A DNA stretch of 64,000 nt, from contig KV423958.1 in the NCBI GenBank assembly GCA_001632435.1, positions 62,001-126,000 on the forward strand, written 5' to 3'. The translations under genes and the position numbers were made by a program. Position 1 is the stretch's first letter, and the number at the start of each line of letters is the position of its first letter. Positions 1-9,560 of the stretch are shown piece by piece. The stretch comes from Calocera cornea HHB12733. Its lineage: Eukaryota > Basidiomycota > Dacrymycetes > Dacrymycetales > Dacrymycetaceae. The notes below the pieces were generated by a model. It was not told where the DNA came from. It saw only the letters and a program-made list of their open reading frames with translations, and made no database searches.

Positions 1-1377
1 CAAGGAGTCAGTACAAGTCAAGCGTACCTTCTCCTTATCGAAAATGATTGACCAAGCCTTCTCCTGCTGCAAGAGTTCGAGTCGATCACGTTGATCACGA
101 GCCTTCTCGGCTTCCTGATAGCGAGTACGGGCTTCATCGGCTTCCTTCTCCAGCTCGGGGATAACTTGCTCCTTCTGCCCAATGACCTGGCCCAAGCGTA
201 TGTTGTTCTCACGTATCATCTCATACTCGAGGCTCAACTGCAGCAGCTGCGTGCCCCGAAGGAAGAACTAGAGGCTTTGAGTTATATTGCCGGAATTTGT
301 GCTTAGTGGGAATGACTTACAGCATATTTATCCTTCGGCTTGGACGCGCTCAAGAACTGACGAGCCGTGTCCTGAGTGAGCACATTCATCGGGTTGTCCA
401 CCTGGATATTCATATGATCGCAGATAGCCGTCAGCTCCTCGCGTTTGCTGGAGATCGTCTTGTCCGAGTTGGCACCTTTGATCTTGTAGGTGGTGCTTCC
501 TTCCATCGTAAACCGACGGGTGATGCTGATGAAGTCTCCGTAGACTTCGGGGTTGAAGGCGTCGTTGCCCTTGTTCTTCAGCACAACAGTGACTTCAGCG
601 GCTCTGCACAGGTATCAGACACAGTACCAGCATATACATACAGGAGAGACTCACTGTTCACCCTCCTTGATCAAAGTTTTGAGAGTACTCGCGCGACTTG
701 TAGCTGAAGCCTTGCCACCGAGCGCAACGGTCAAAGCCGTCAAGATAGCGCTCTTCCCACCTATCGCACCCTTAGCACGTTCCTCGATAGGACTAAGAAG
801 AGGGGCGTACTGCCATTGTGACCAATGATGAAGTTGATTTGAGGGCCGAAATTGAACTTCAGGTTCTTGTGGCACATGAAATTGATGAGTTCGAGTGACT
901 GGATGACGCCCATCTCGGCAACGCCCTATCCCAATCGTCAGCATACTGCGACTACTCAAGAGACGGTCTCCACGCACCCCCTGCCTTCGAGGCCGACTAT
1001 AGAGGGCTTCCTTGATCTTCGGAGCCATCGCCTCTTCAAAATCGTCATCCTCCTTCATCTGCTGCAGCTGCTCGTCGGTGAGCTGTCCGCGCTTCTTCAG
1101 GCGTCCAGCCTCAGCCGCCTCCGCATCGAAGTCCCCATCCCCGTCCTCTCCCGCATCGGATGCTTCATTATCGCTCGTTTCACGTTCCTTGCGCGGATTC
1201 TTGCGCTGCGAGCCGTGCCCGTTTGTCTGTGTGCCGTTCGTCCGGGCGCGCTTTGCCTGTGTATGCGCTCAGCACGCGATGAGTCACGGCCCACGTAGGC
1301 ATGCTCACCTGATGGGACGAGGAAGCTACCTCAGTCTCCGCGTCTGAGATGACCTCAACAGCACTTCGCTTCACCAT
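1..1377 (-). CDS. SMC6: SMC6, SMC5/6 complex ATPase (5' part only; runs off the left edge)
   Basis: N-terminal part of the SMC6 subunit of the nuclear SMC5/6 complex, which acts in recombination repair and replication-fork maintenance. The ATG at 1375-1377 opens an acidic, Lys-rich leader of about 110 residues, followed by the SMC head. The Walker A loop is cut by an intron: splicing gtacgc..gatag (about 780-830) restores GHNGSGKSAILTALTVALGG. A further exon (about 320-590) carries the SMC6-typical stretches YGDFISITRRF and NPMNVLTQDTARQFLSAS. Beyond it the frame reads as a Glu/Lys/Arg-rich coiled-coil start (LGQVIGQKEQVIPELEKEAD) up to base 1. At least four introns of roughly 40-70 nt are needed. 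The hinge, second coiled coil and Walker B half lie outside the window. It runs in the same direction as the next gene, NAN1. The family call is secure; the exact exon edges near 900-1060 and 260-320 are less so. Confidence 0.93.
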
Positions 1378-1711
1378 TCCTGTCTCGCTCCAACTAGGGA
1401 ATTATGGTAAGTATGCGAGGCTAATCGCCGGTCTTTGTGGACGAGGGAGGAATGCGGGACGCGACGCGTCGGGCGCGTGATGGCTGATATTTGGACGCGG
1501 ACCCTTTTCGCTCTCCCCCAATTTGGAAACCAGTCATTCCGCACTGGGGCAGGTGGAAGATGGAAAATGAAAATCAACATGTTGTATATTCATACAATGA
1601 TTACCTAAATGCGATGATATCGACAAATGCAGGAAATACGCGATCCATGCAACATGCAGCCATACAAGCCAATGCTCATGCAAAGAAATGGGGGAGCAAA
1701 GAAGGAAATAA
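1378..1711. other. Intergenic: SMC6 promoter / NAN1 3' flank
   Basis: 334 bp between the SMC6 start codon and the NAN1 stop codon, both genes on the minus strand. It must hold the SMC6 promoter and the NAN1 3' UTR and polyadenylation region. The part nearest NAN1 (1560-1700) is AT-richer, as expected for a 3' UTR. I see no TATA box, RNA gene or repeat. Confidence 0.6.
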
Positions 1712-4700
1712 TCAAATGGACGACTTCCGCCCGCGTTTTCTAGGAACCACGCTCTTCGTCGTGCGAGTCTCCTCCGTGGCTGCCTCCTCTGCCCTCGGCG
1801 TGGGCAAATCAACCTCCATAGCCACCTCCTGCACGACCGTGGCGGGCGTACGACGGGCCGATATAGGTGTCACGCCATTTGTGGCCTTCGACCGAGCCTT
1901 GCCATTCCCATTAGTGATCGGCGTTGAACGTGGCTGGGGGCGAGCAGGCGGGGCGCTGGCAAGCTCCTTGAACAGCTCGACGAAAGTATCGAACTCCTTG
2001 TCGTCCACCACATGCGGGGCCAGGTCAGACCTCTTCTTCTGCACTGGCACAACAACTTCCGCTGATGGTTCCTCGACGGCCTCTGGTTCACTGGCAGGCT
2101 CTTCAGCAGAGCGCCGCTTAAGCATGCTATCCATGAACGGCTGGAAGAGTGTTGACATAGCCGGGAGCATATATGCCGGTCCGTCAAACAGGGAGTCATC
2201 CCCCTTCTGGAGCGCAGAGTCGAGCGAGACCATCGGTCGTATCCGATCCTGCGCAGGGTCGACGAGCGGGGTGATGCCGAACACTTCCTGGAAGAGCGTC
2301 CTCGCTGCGGGAGCAGTAGCACCGAGTTTCTGCGTGGTCGGCGCGGGCTTCTCCGACTCCCCCACAGCGTCTCCAAATAGCACCACATCCATATCCTTCG
2401 TGATCCCCACGAAGGACAGCTCGCCCGCCCCCTGCGCCGGAGTAAGCGGGTAGTAGACAGCTGTCTGCAGCTTGAACGGCAGCTTCTGTATGCGGTACGG
2501 GCGGGCAGCGGCTGGGTTGAAGAGGAACGCGCGGGTGCGGTCGGGCGTTGGGCTGTCGGTCGAGGAGGCGAACACGGCGAATGACCCGCTCGGCTGGGGC
2601 ACAATTTGCGCGGAACCGACGCCGAGGTCGTACTCCCATGAGACTGCCCAGAGTCAACATCGCTGCTATACGGAACAACAAAGGTGCTCACCGGTACAAG
2701 ACAGCAGGTCCCACAGCACCAGCACGTTCCGCCTCACCTTCCTCTTCCCGCTCATGCCCTCCACCCTGCTCTCGAGCAGCCCCACCCACCTCCCGTCCCT
2801 CCCCACAAAGGCTACCTGCTCAGCCCTCGCCGCGCCCTGCCCAGCCAGCACCCGCTGCAGGACATTCGTCCGCGGATCCCAGAGGGTAACGCACGGTCCC
2901 TGCCCCACAGCGAGGAGGGACCCGTCGGGGGAGAAGGCGCAGGAGAGCGGCACGTGCTGCCGATAGGAGAAAGAAGAGCGGGCGACCCACGCGACCTCCT
3001 CCTGCCCCTCCTCATCCAGCTTCACACGCACCCGCCAGGTCTTGACGTTCCCGTCCCGGCCGGTGGTGGCGAGCAGGCACCCGAGCTCGAGCTCCGGCTC
3101 CGGCTTCTTCCCACTCCCATGCCCGTTGTGCAGCGCAGGATCGGGCATCCACGCTAGGCCCGTCACTTCTGAAGTCCCGTGCGGCCGCTCGACCCGCGTG
3201 TTGAGCTCCCACCCCCTCTTCCCTCCAAGCCAGCGCCACACCTTCAGCCTGACCACCGCCGCGTCCACACCCACATCGCCGTCCAGGTCCTCCCCACCTC
3301 GCCGCACATCGAGCGTGGCCATCCAGTGTCCTCCTGGGGAGAGGACAGCGCGCTCGACACGCGCTGTCGGGAGGGGGGAGGCGTCCGGGTTCCGCTTTGA
3401 GACGCGGTTCGAGGGGTGGACTTCCAGTTCGCTCGTGAGGGAGCGGGTGGCGTGGGAGTAGACTTGCAGGAAGGACGGGTGCGAGGAGGGGAGCAGCAGT
3501 TCGGAAGTCTCCGGATGCACGGCTAATGGCAGGTGCTGCGGCGCCTCCGCCGATCCAGAGATGTCCAGCTTGACCCTCGCCACGCTCCTTGTAACCTTCA
3601 AGCTCCCCGCGCCGACCCAGACAAGCGTCCGATCCGCCAGCCCGGCGAGCCACTGCTCCTCTCCCCCACCCTCCACCGCACGCCGCACGCCAAGCCAGCG
3701 CACCGGCCCCCCAATGCGTGGTACAAACTCCCTCTGCCCCGAGTGCAGCTGCCAAGCGACGATGACTGCCTCCTCGCCCGCTGAGAGCAGGTACGCGCCG
3801 TTGGGTGTGAAAGTGAGTGCGCGTACCGGGTGTGCGTGCCATAGGTGCGAAGCTGTTGGGAGCTGCTCCGTGCCCGGTTCGGACGAACAGTACCAGAACT
3901 TGATCGTCCCGATCTCGTCACCCGTCGCGAACCACTCTTCCTCCGGGTGGAACGCGAGCGCGGTGATCCGGTCCTGCGAGTGGCACTTGAGCACCGAGGC
4001 GATGCCCCCTGAGGCCGGGAGGCGGAAGACGTGCGCGGTACTCTCGCTCGTGGCGATGAGGTGCTGGGCGCTGGGGGAGAGGGCGAGGTGCGAGGCGGGG
4101 CGGAGCGTGCCGATGTAGGATTTGGCTTGCGTGGAGAGGGTGATGCGGTAGAGCACTGTTTGCGGTTTTGCTGGGGCTGAAGAGCTGGTCAGCTCGCCAC
4201 GCACAAAGGTCACCGCTATGACATACCGTCTGAATCCCCCTTCTTCTTCTTCACTTCATTGACAGCGACCACCACCTGGTCCTTCAACTTCTCCCCAACG
4301 CACATATGGGTGATCCCCTGCCCCACCTCGACAGTGCGAAGCAGCATACCGTCTAGAAAGTCCCACACCCTGAGGTTCCCATCTAGGTGCGCGACCAGGA
4401 GCTGGAAGGCGTTGGCCGGGTTGAGCGCGAGCGCGGTGATGCGCTGTTTTTTGGATTTGCCGGCGCTGTGCGGGGCGCTGAGCGTTGAGACGACCTCGCC
4501 GGAGGAGGCAGAGTGGATGTTCACTGATGCGCCGGAGGGGAGGAAGAAGAATCTGGGAGCGGTCAGGATCGCTGTGAGGTGCTGAAGTGGAGTGGAAGTA
4601 TACCGTGCATCCTTGGTGAAAACGGCTGGGTGATCGGAGGATTTTGCGTCGAGCAGGGACAACCAGTCCCACCTCTTCCCGTCCTTCTCGACCGCCTTGC

Positions 4701-4971
4701 CCTTCCCGCCCTTCTTCTCCCTCGTCCCGTCCCCAGCGTCGACGTCGTCCACTCCAACCATAGTGACGTCCGCCGAGTCCCGCCTTTCCTGTGCCTCTCC
4801 ATCCCCAGTATTTTCGCCCTCCAGTGCCGTGCCGGCCTTTGCGCGGCTCAGGCTCTTGCGCGTTTTGCCTGGCGACTTGCTTGACGACTTTGGCGATTTG
4901 GGCTTTGCAGGCGAGCGCGGGGCTCGCGGTGTGGACGGCATGCGTCCGAGCGGGTATCCGTAGTCAAGCAA
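1712..4971 (-). CDS. NAN1: WD40-repeat U3 snoRNP / small-subunit processome protein, NAN1-UTP17 (WDR75) family
   Basis: Predicted nucleolar t-UTP component of the small-subunit processome, needed for pre-18S rRNA transcription and processing. Three exons join in frame: 4971-4227, 4176-2692 and 2643-1712 (introns of 50 and 48 nt), giving 1,053 residues. A Lys/Ser/Pro-rich basic N-terminus (SPAKPKSPKSSSKSPGK) is followed by WD40 blades such as HLDGNLRVWDF, ALAFHPEEEWFATGDEIGTI, ALTFTPNGAYLLSAGEEAVI and GRDGNVKTWRV. A conserved VLWDLLSCT motif straddles the second splice site. The C-terminal third is an extended tail with Pro/Ala-rich and acidic low complexity, ending in a basic KRGRKSS motif that could be a nuclear signal. 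Length and architecture fit NAN1/WDR75. The in-frame ATG at 4941 is an alternative start. Function is inferred from family membership. Confidence 0.85.
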
Positions 4972-5455
4972 GCAGAAGAGACTGAAAGCGGCCGAGGAAG
5001 GAAGGAAAGAGTCGTGTGCGTTGTAGGGGTCTGCAAAGACTCACTGCGACGCCCGCCCAGGCGGTCAAAGTGAAATTTGGCGGAGGCAACCCAAAGCGCG
5101 CCTCGGCAAATCGGCACCTAAATTTCCCTCGCGCGCCACCCGAGCCAGTGCTGCAGATCAGGCGCGCTCGATCGGCGTACGCTGAGCCCAGTGGTTATTA
5201 TCCTGCCGCCCTCCTTTGGACGTTCTCGTTCCTCTCTTTGCACCTGTTCGAATCAGCTGTCCATCATCAGAACGGCGATTCCATAACTTGCTCTGCTCTT
5301 GACCGCTCCGTCTGTCACAAGAGTGTCTGCACTTCTCTCGTCTGAACACTCTTCTGTTTAAACACTCTTCTGGCTTTTCAGGGTTCACTCTTCCCGTGCG
5401 TATTCTACTCCAGCAGCCAGAACGAGTCTAACGGCCCAGCAGCCTTCACCGCTCC
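4972..5455. promoter_or_regulatory. Divergent promoter region between NAN1 and PAN5
   Basis: 484 bp between two head-to-head start codons, so it must carry both promoters and both 5' UTRs. The segment nearest PAN5 (5210-5440) is pyrimidine-rich on the plus strand (for example ttctcgttcctctctttgc), typical of fungal promoters and 5' UTRs. No clear TATA element or repeat was seen. Confidence 0.55.
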
Positions 5456-6838
5456 ATGAGCTTGGATGCCGATGATATGCGCATACATGTTCTCGGCATC
5501 GGCAACATCGGCTCCCTCTTCGCCTTCCACCTCCGCCGCGCGCTCCCCGCCTCGTCCCCCATCGCCCTCATCCTCCGCAAGCACGACTCCATCAAGCGGC
5601 TTAACGACGACCAGGGCAACTCCGTCCGCGTCGAGCGGGATGGCCACACCGAGACCGCGACCGGGTACGAGCGTGAGGTCTGGGATGTCAAGAGCGACCA
5701 GGTGTTCAGCCTGATGTACGACCGGCGCGGGGCTGCCAAGCCCCAGGTCGAGCAGAAGCCGCTCGATCCCTACATGGACGTGTTCCGAATACCGGGAACC
5801 CGACCGCCCGGGCGGCCGAACAAGCCGGACTACGGAACGGCCAACACCATCGACTCGCTCATCCTGACGGTCAAGGCGACATCGGCACTCTCCGCGCTGC
5901 AGCGCATCGTCCCGCGGCTGCACAGCAACTCGACGATCGTGCTGCTGCAGAACGGGATGGGCGTGTACGACCAGCTCGTCGACCGCCTGTTCCCCGACCC
6001 GGAGAAGCGCCCGCACTTTGTCCTCGCTTCGACAACCCACGGCGCCTGGCAGAAAGGCGCACTGCACGTCGTCCACGCGGGGATGGGCGACTTCTCCTTC
6101 GGCATCGTGCCCGACCCGCTCGGGCGGCGGGACTACGAAGCCTCGCTGAAGAACGGCTTCTCCTCCCTCCAGCTCTCCGACATCTCCGCCGACCCGAAAA
6201 ACGACCCCGAGTTCCGCACCCTGCACGGGACGATCCAGGCGCTGCTGAGCCTGACGGACCTGAAGCCCGTGTGGGACCCGTACGAGTGGTTGCAGGTTAA
6301 GCTGATGAAGAAGCTCTGCGTGAACTGCTGCGTGAACCCGCTGACGGCGCTCATGGACGTGACGAACGGGGAGCTGCTCGGGTCCGTGGACGCATACAAC
6401 CTCCTCCGCATGGTCTGCCACGAGGCGTGGGAGGTGTTCCGCGCACATGCGCAGGCCGCCGGCCCCCCAACCACCACGAACCTCGTCATGGCCAACCTGT
6501 ACCCGGCCAAGCTGGAGGAAGAGGTGACGCGGGTGATCGGGCACACGGCCAAGAACTTCAGCTCGATGCTCCAGGACATACGGAACGGGCGCGTGACCGA
6601 GATCGAATACATGAACGGGTACCTGATCCGCCTGGGCCGGCAGTACGGCCTGCAGACGCCCGTCAACCACACGCTGCGCTCGATGGTCAGGCTCAGGTGC
6701 ACGCTCGGGGCCCCAACGCAGATGCTGGGCGCGATGAAGTACTGGCACCCGCTCAGGAGCATCCCGCTGGCGCCCAGACCACCCCTCAGCCCTCTCACCG
6801 CCCCGCCAGGGCTGCCTCCGAGGTCATCCAGGCTATAG
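5456..6838 (+). CDS. PAN5: 2-dehydropantoate 2-reductase (ketopantoate reductase), PAN5/PanE/ApbA family
   Basis: NADPH-dependent reduction of ketopantoate to pantoate, in pantothenate and coenzyme A synthesis. It is an uninterrupted 460-codon frame. Near residue 12 lies the dinucleotide-binding VLGIGNIGSLFAFHLRR. Mid-protein motifs typical of the family are LILTVKATSALSALQ, LLQNGMGVYDQLVD and STTHGAWQKGALHVVHAG. The C-terminal catalytic domain has KLMKKLCVNCCVNPLTALMD and the helix EIEYMNGYLIRLGRQYGLQTPVN. Eukaryotic PAN5 proteins are usually shorter (about 370-400 residues); the extra length is an insert around residues 75-125 and a Pro/Arg-rich C-terminal tail. The last 100 bp of the gene were copied downstream during the local triplication (see the repeat units). 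The gene converges on RNA1. Confidence 0.92.
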   Translation: MSLDADDMRIHVLGIGNIGSLFAFHLRRALPASSPIALILRKHDSIKRLNDDQGNSVRVERDGHTETATGYEREVWDVKSDQVFSLMYDRRGAAKPQVEQKPLDPYMDVFRIPGTRPPGRPNKPDYGTANTIDSLILTVKATSALSALQRIVPRLHSNSTIVLLQNGMGVYDQLVDRLFPDPEKRPHFVLASTTHGAWQKGALHVVHAGMGDFSFGIVPDPLGRRDYEASLKNGFSSLQLSDISADPKNDPEFRTLHGTIQALLSLTDLKPVWDPYEWLQVKLMKKLCVNCCVNPLTALMDVTNGELLGSVDAYNLLRMVCHEAWEVFRAHAQAAGPPTTTNLVMANLYPAKLEEEVTRVIGHTAKNFSSMLQDIRNGRVTEIEYMNGYLIRLGRQYGLQTPVNHTLRSMVRLRCTLGAPTQMLGAMKYWHPLRSIPLAPRPPLSPLTAPPGLPPRSSRL

Positions 6839-7601
6839 ATCAGTTTGTGAGAGGGGGGGAGGGGGGACAAGGAGGGTCTCCTGCCCTGGAGAGCGGAGGA
6901 GGCAAGAGCCGCCACCATGGCTGCTGCTGCCGACATATCTTATACGGTGATTCAGAGAGGCGCATGAGCATATACTTTCGTGACGAGATGACCCGCATTG
7001 TACCACGGTTATCATACAGTAATTCTTCACACTTCGCACCTATCTGCCATCGTTCGGTATTCGAACACAGGGATAAATGTCGCCAAATGCCTGGTTACTG
7101 GATACGGTACTGCCGAGCACACAGAAAGAAGGGAGCCAAAGCACGCGCGACGCACGTAATTATAGCCAAAACGGATCGTATGAAGGAAGCAAGTGGATGA
7201 AATCGCAGCTTACCGCCCCTCCCGCCCAAGTGTTGTACACTCGTCTTCATGAGTGCTCATGCCGGCATCTAGCTCGCCTCCTCTTTCTTCGGTTTATTGA
7301 ACTGCGACTTGAACTTCTCGAAAAAGCTCCTCCGCGGCTCCTCGCTGAATGCTTGCGCCGCTGCCGCCGACGCAGATGAGACAACGATCGCCGAAGCAGG
7401 GGTGGGGGCCGAGATGCGCTCAGGCTCGGTGCTACCGGCAAGCCCATTCTCGGCCGCCTCTGTGGGTACGTCGGACGAGGTGGGGAGGGAGACGGCCATC
7501 GCGGCGGCCTCGCCGATTGATGTGGGAGTGACGGGAACGTCCGATCCTTGCTCCGGCTGCTCCGGCGCCGTTTGCGGCGTTGGGGGAGATGGTGTAGCCA
7601 T
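6700..7601. repeat. Triplicated segment, unit A (PAN5 3' end + spacer + RanGAP tail copy 1)
   Basis: First of three diverged tandem units. It starts in the native PAN5 3' end (acgcagatgctgggcgcgat, continuing through gaagtactggcacccgctc), has a spacer with the landmark ggataaatgtcgccaaatgc followed by tactggatacggtactgccg, and ends in a RanGAP-tail ORF read on the minus strand. The same three landmarks recur in the same order in units B and C. The non-coding stretch 6839-7268 holds nothing else recognisable. Confidence 0.8.
7269..7601 (-). CDS. Small tail-only copy 1 of the RanGAP C-terminus (110 codons)
   Basis: Open frame of 110 codons whose product matches the C-terminal tail of RNA1 next door, without the leucine-rich repeats. 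Matching blocks are QTAPEQPEQGSDVP, AVSLPTSSDVPTEAAENG (RNA1: VVSLPSSSDIPTETAANV) and a closing basic amphipathic segment SFFEKFKSQFNKPKK. It starts at an ATG (ATGGCTACACC) equivalent to that of copy 2 (ATGGCTTTCCC), a position where RNA1 itself has no Met. Either it is a small expressed gene or a fragment that has stayed open. No GTPase-activating function is possible without the LRR domain. The absence of stops and the retained C-terminal pattern argue weakly for selection. Expression is unknown. Confidence 0.5.
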   Translation of the reverse strand: MATPSPPTPQTAPEQPEQGSDVPVTPTSIGEAAAMAVSLPTSSDVPTEAAENGLAGSTEPERISAPTPASAIVVSSASAAAAQAFSEEPRRSFFEKFKSQFNKPKKEEAS

Positions 7602-7699
7602 TAGGCTTCAGGGGAGCTGGATATCGTAGAGCACGCGCTGTTCGCTGAGCGATTCCGTCGGGTGCGGCTATTGTCGCACCTCGAGTTTGGAGCAGTGTG

Positions 7700-8637
7700 C
7701 AGTGTAGTAACAGCTTGGCTTGGTATTCGAACAAATACTGAGGGCAGGATGAAGAGTGGGCACCCGCCTAGAGACGCTCAGCGGCCGTTACCCGTCCGCC
7801 TTGATGGTCTGCGGCCGCTATGGCTGCACTTGATGCAGTTGTCTGATACTTGCACATGGGGATAAACGTGACCAAGCGCAGGGATAACTAGATACGGCCG
7901 AGTACAACTGAGCAAAAAAATACAAAAGTGAGCGCGGTATACTGGTCCTTAAAATGAAGCGAGTCAATGTGACCGTAGCCCCGCACCGATCTGGAGAGGA
8001 GCTCGCTGCGACCGATTGTCAGCTAATGGATGGCGTTGTGAGCGCCATTGTCCGCTTCCGTGCTCATCTGTATGATAATGTCTCAGGACGTTGATAATAT
8101 TTCAGAACACGAGAGGAATTATAATAGCAAACAGAAGTACAAAAGGCCCTGTATCCTCCCCAGACCAGGCTTCTTTGAAGCCAACAGCGCGTGCAACATA
8201 CAAGTAGGTACAGTGAAGCGAGTGAGTGAAACCGAGCGGTCTTCCGCGTTCAGAAAACCGTGTCATTGTAGACGCCTGTGCAGGGGGCGATGCGCTTTCT
8301 TCGTCTCCTGCTCAGGCTGCTTCACCTCCTTCTCCCGCTTTGGGCTGATGAGGTTCGCGACCCTCTCGGACAAGCGTCGTCCCATCTTGAAGGTCTTCTC
8401 CGCGGACCCCGGTGTGGAGGACGCGATGGTCGTTGAAAGTGGGGGGGAGGACGAGGTGGGCTCGGGCTCGGGCTCGGTGGTTTGGACGTTGTCGGCTGCT
8501 TCGGAGGGTGCATCAGACGGGGTTGGGAGTGAGACAGCCAGCACCGGCGGCACTCCAGCTGACGTAGGAGCGGAAGGAACTGCCGATCCTTGCATCAGCG
8601 GCTCTGGCACCGTTTGTGATTCTGTCGGGAAAGCCAT
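7700..8637. repeat. Triplicated segment, unit B (PAN5 3' fragment + spacer + RanGAP tail copy 2)
   Basis: Second unit. The PAN5-derived piece is eroded (aggatgaagagtgggcaccc near 7747). The spacer landmark ggataaacgtgaccaagcgc followed by aactagatacggccgagtac lies near 7860-7912, and the RanGAP tail ORF closes the unit. The stretch 7602-8262 contains only this duplicated spacer and AT-richer unique sequence, with no other gene. Confidence 0.72.
8263..8637 (-). CDS. Small tail-only copy 2 of the RanGAP C-terminus (124 codons)
   Basis: A 124-codon open frame homologous to the RNA1 tail and to copy 1. Shared blocks are SQTVPEPLMQGSAVP, LAVSLPTPSDAPSEAADNV and an acidic-Pro stretch TTEPEPEPTSSSPP. 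Then comes the basic segment LSERVANLISPKREKE, which lines up with LGDKLAGIFSPKRR at the end of RNA1. Its ATG is at the homologous position to that of copy 1. It continues about 20 residues past the PKR motif into a Lys/Arg/His-rich end. Function is unknown; it could be a pseudogene-like fragment or a small basic protein. Confidence 0.5.
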   Translation of the reverse strand: MAFPTESQTVPEPLMQGSAVPSAPTSAGVPPVLAVSLPTPSDAPSEAADNVQTTEPEPEPTSSSPPLSTTIASSTPGSAEKTFKMGRRLSERVANLISPKREKEVKQPEQETKKAHRPLHRRLQ

Positions 8638-8739
8638 CGGGGTGGGAGAGGGTGAGGCGATTATGGCAACAACGACGGGTGGGATGACGGGAACGGTGAA
8701 TTATTGCACTTCCGGTCGTGTGTTTACACTTCTTCTCCT

Positions 8740-9560
8740 TCTGGACTGGAGGGACAAGAGTAGGCTAGGCAGGTCAACGCAGATGCACGTCAGGATGAAG
8801 TACTGGTTCCCGCTCCACAGGTGTATCCTTTGCGGAAGAACCCGGTATGGCGTCACGTGATGACCTCCAGGCTGTATTGCATTGTGAGAGAGGAAGGGAA
8901 ACAGCAATAATCCTCCCTCCCTCCCTCTCCGCGAGCCGCACGGTTTCCTAGCGGATTCTCGCACGCAGTTATAAACGTTTGCAAATGCATGAATTACTAG
9001 ATGTTGCCGAGTGCGAATGAACGAGGAAGAGAGCCAACGTGCGCGCGATGAACGCAGGTATCACCAAGAGGAATGTATGAATGAAGTAGTCAATGAATGG
9101 TAACCCACCAAATCTCCGCGACCCAGAACACAAGGCAGTGCACCGCAGGACGCAGTCCTTCCCGAAGGGCGACGGGTGCTCGGGGTGCTCACTTCGGCAC
9201 CTGGCTGACCCTCCGCTTGGGGCTAAAGATCCCCGCGAGCTTGTCTCCGAGCCCGCCGAGCACGCTCTTCCGCCGACGGACGGCCTTCTCCTTCCCGGGT
9301 GTGGCGAACGACGATGGAGGAGCGGTGGACTCCGCAGGTGCGGGTTCGGGCGCTGGTTCGGGCTTTGTAGTCCCGTTCTCGGTGGTGGCGGGGACGTTGG
9401 CAGCCGTTTCGGTGGGGATGTCGGACGAGGACGGGAGGGAGACGACGAGCGCTGGGACTTCAATGGCTGCGGCGGGTGCGGCGGGTGCGGCGGGCTCTTG
9501 CACGGGCGGTTCAGGGGCCGTTTGCGGTTCTTCTGCGGGCGCGGGCGGCTCGGCAGCTGG
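8740..9560. repeat. Triplicated segment, unit C (PAN5 3' fragment + spacer + native RNA1 3' end)
   Basis: Third unit. It has a clear PAN5 3' fragment near 8780-8815 (acgcagatgcacgtcaggat then gaagtactggttcccgctcc, against acgcagatgctgggcgcgat in PAN5). The spacer landmark ttataaacgtttgcaaatgc then attactagatgttgccgagt is near 8970-9020, and the native RNA1 3' end follows. The order PAN5 - tail - PAN5 fragment - tail - PAN5 fragment - RNA1 is what two rounds of tandem duplication across the convergent gene ends would leave. No other gene lies in 8638-9188. Confidence 0.75.

Noticed and set aside
5405..6748. 447-codon open frame on the minus strand over PAN5
   Set aside because: Antisense shadow of a GC-rich single-exon gene; product is His/Arg/Val-rich without recognisable domains.
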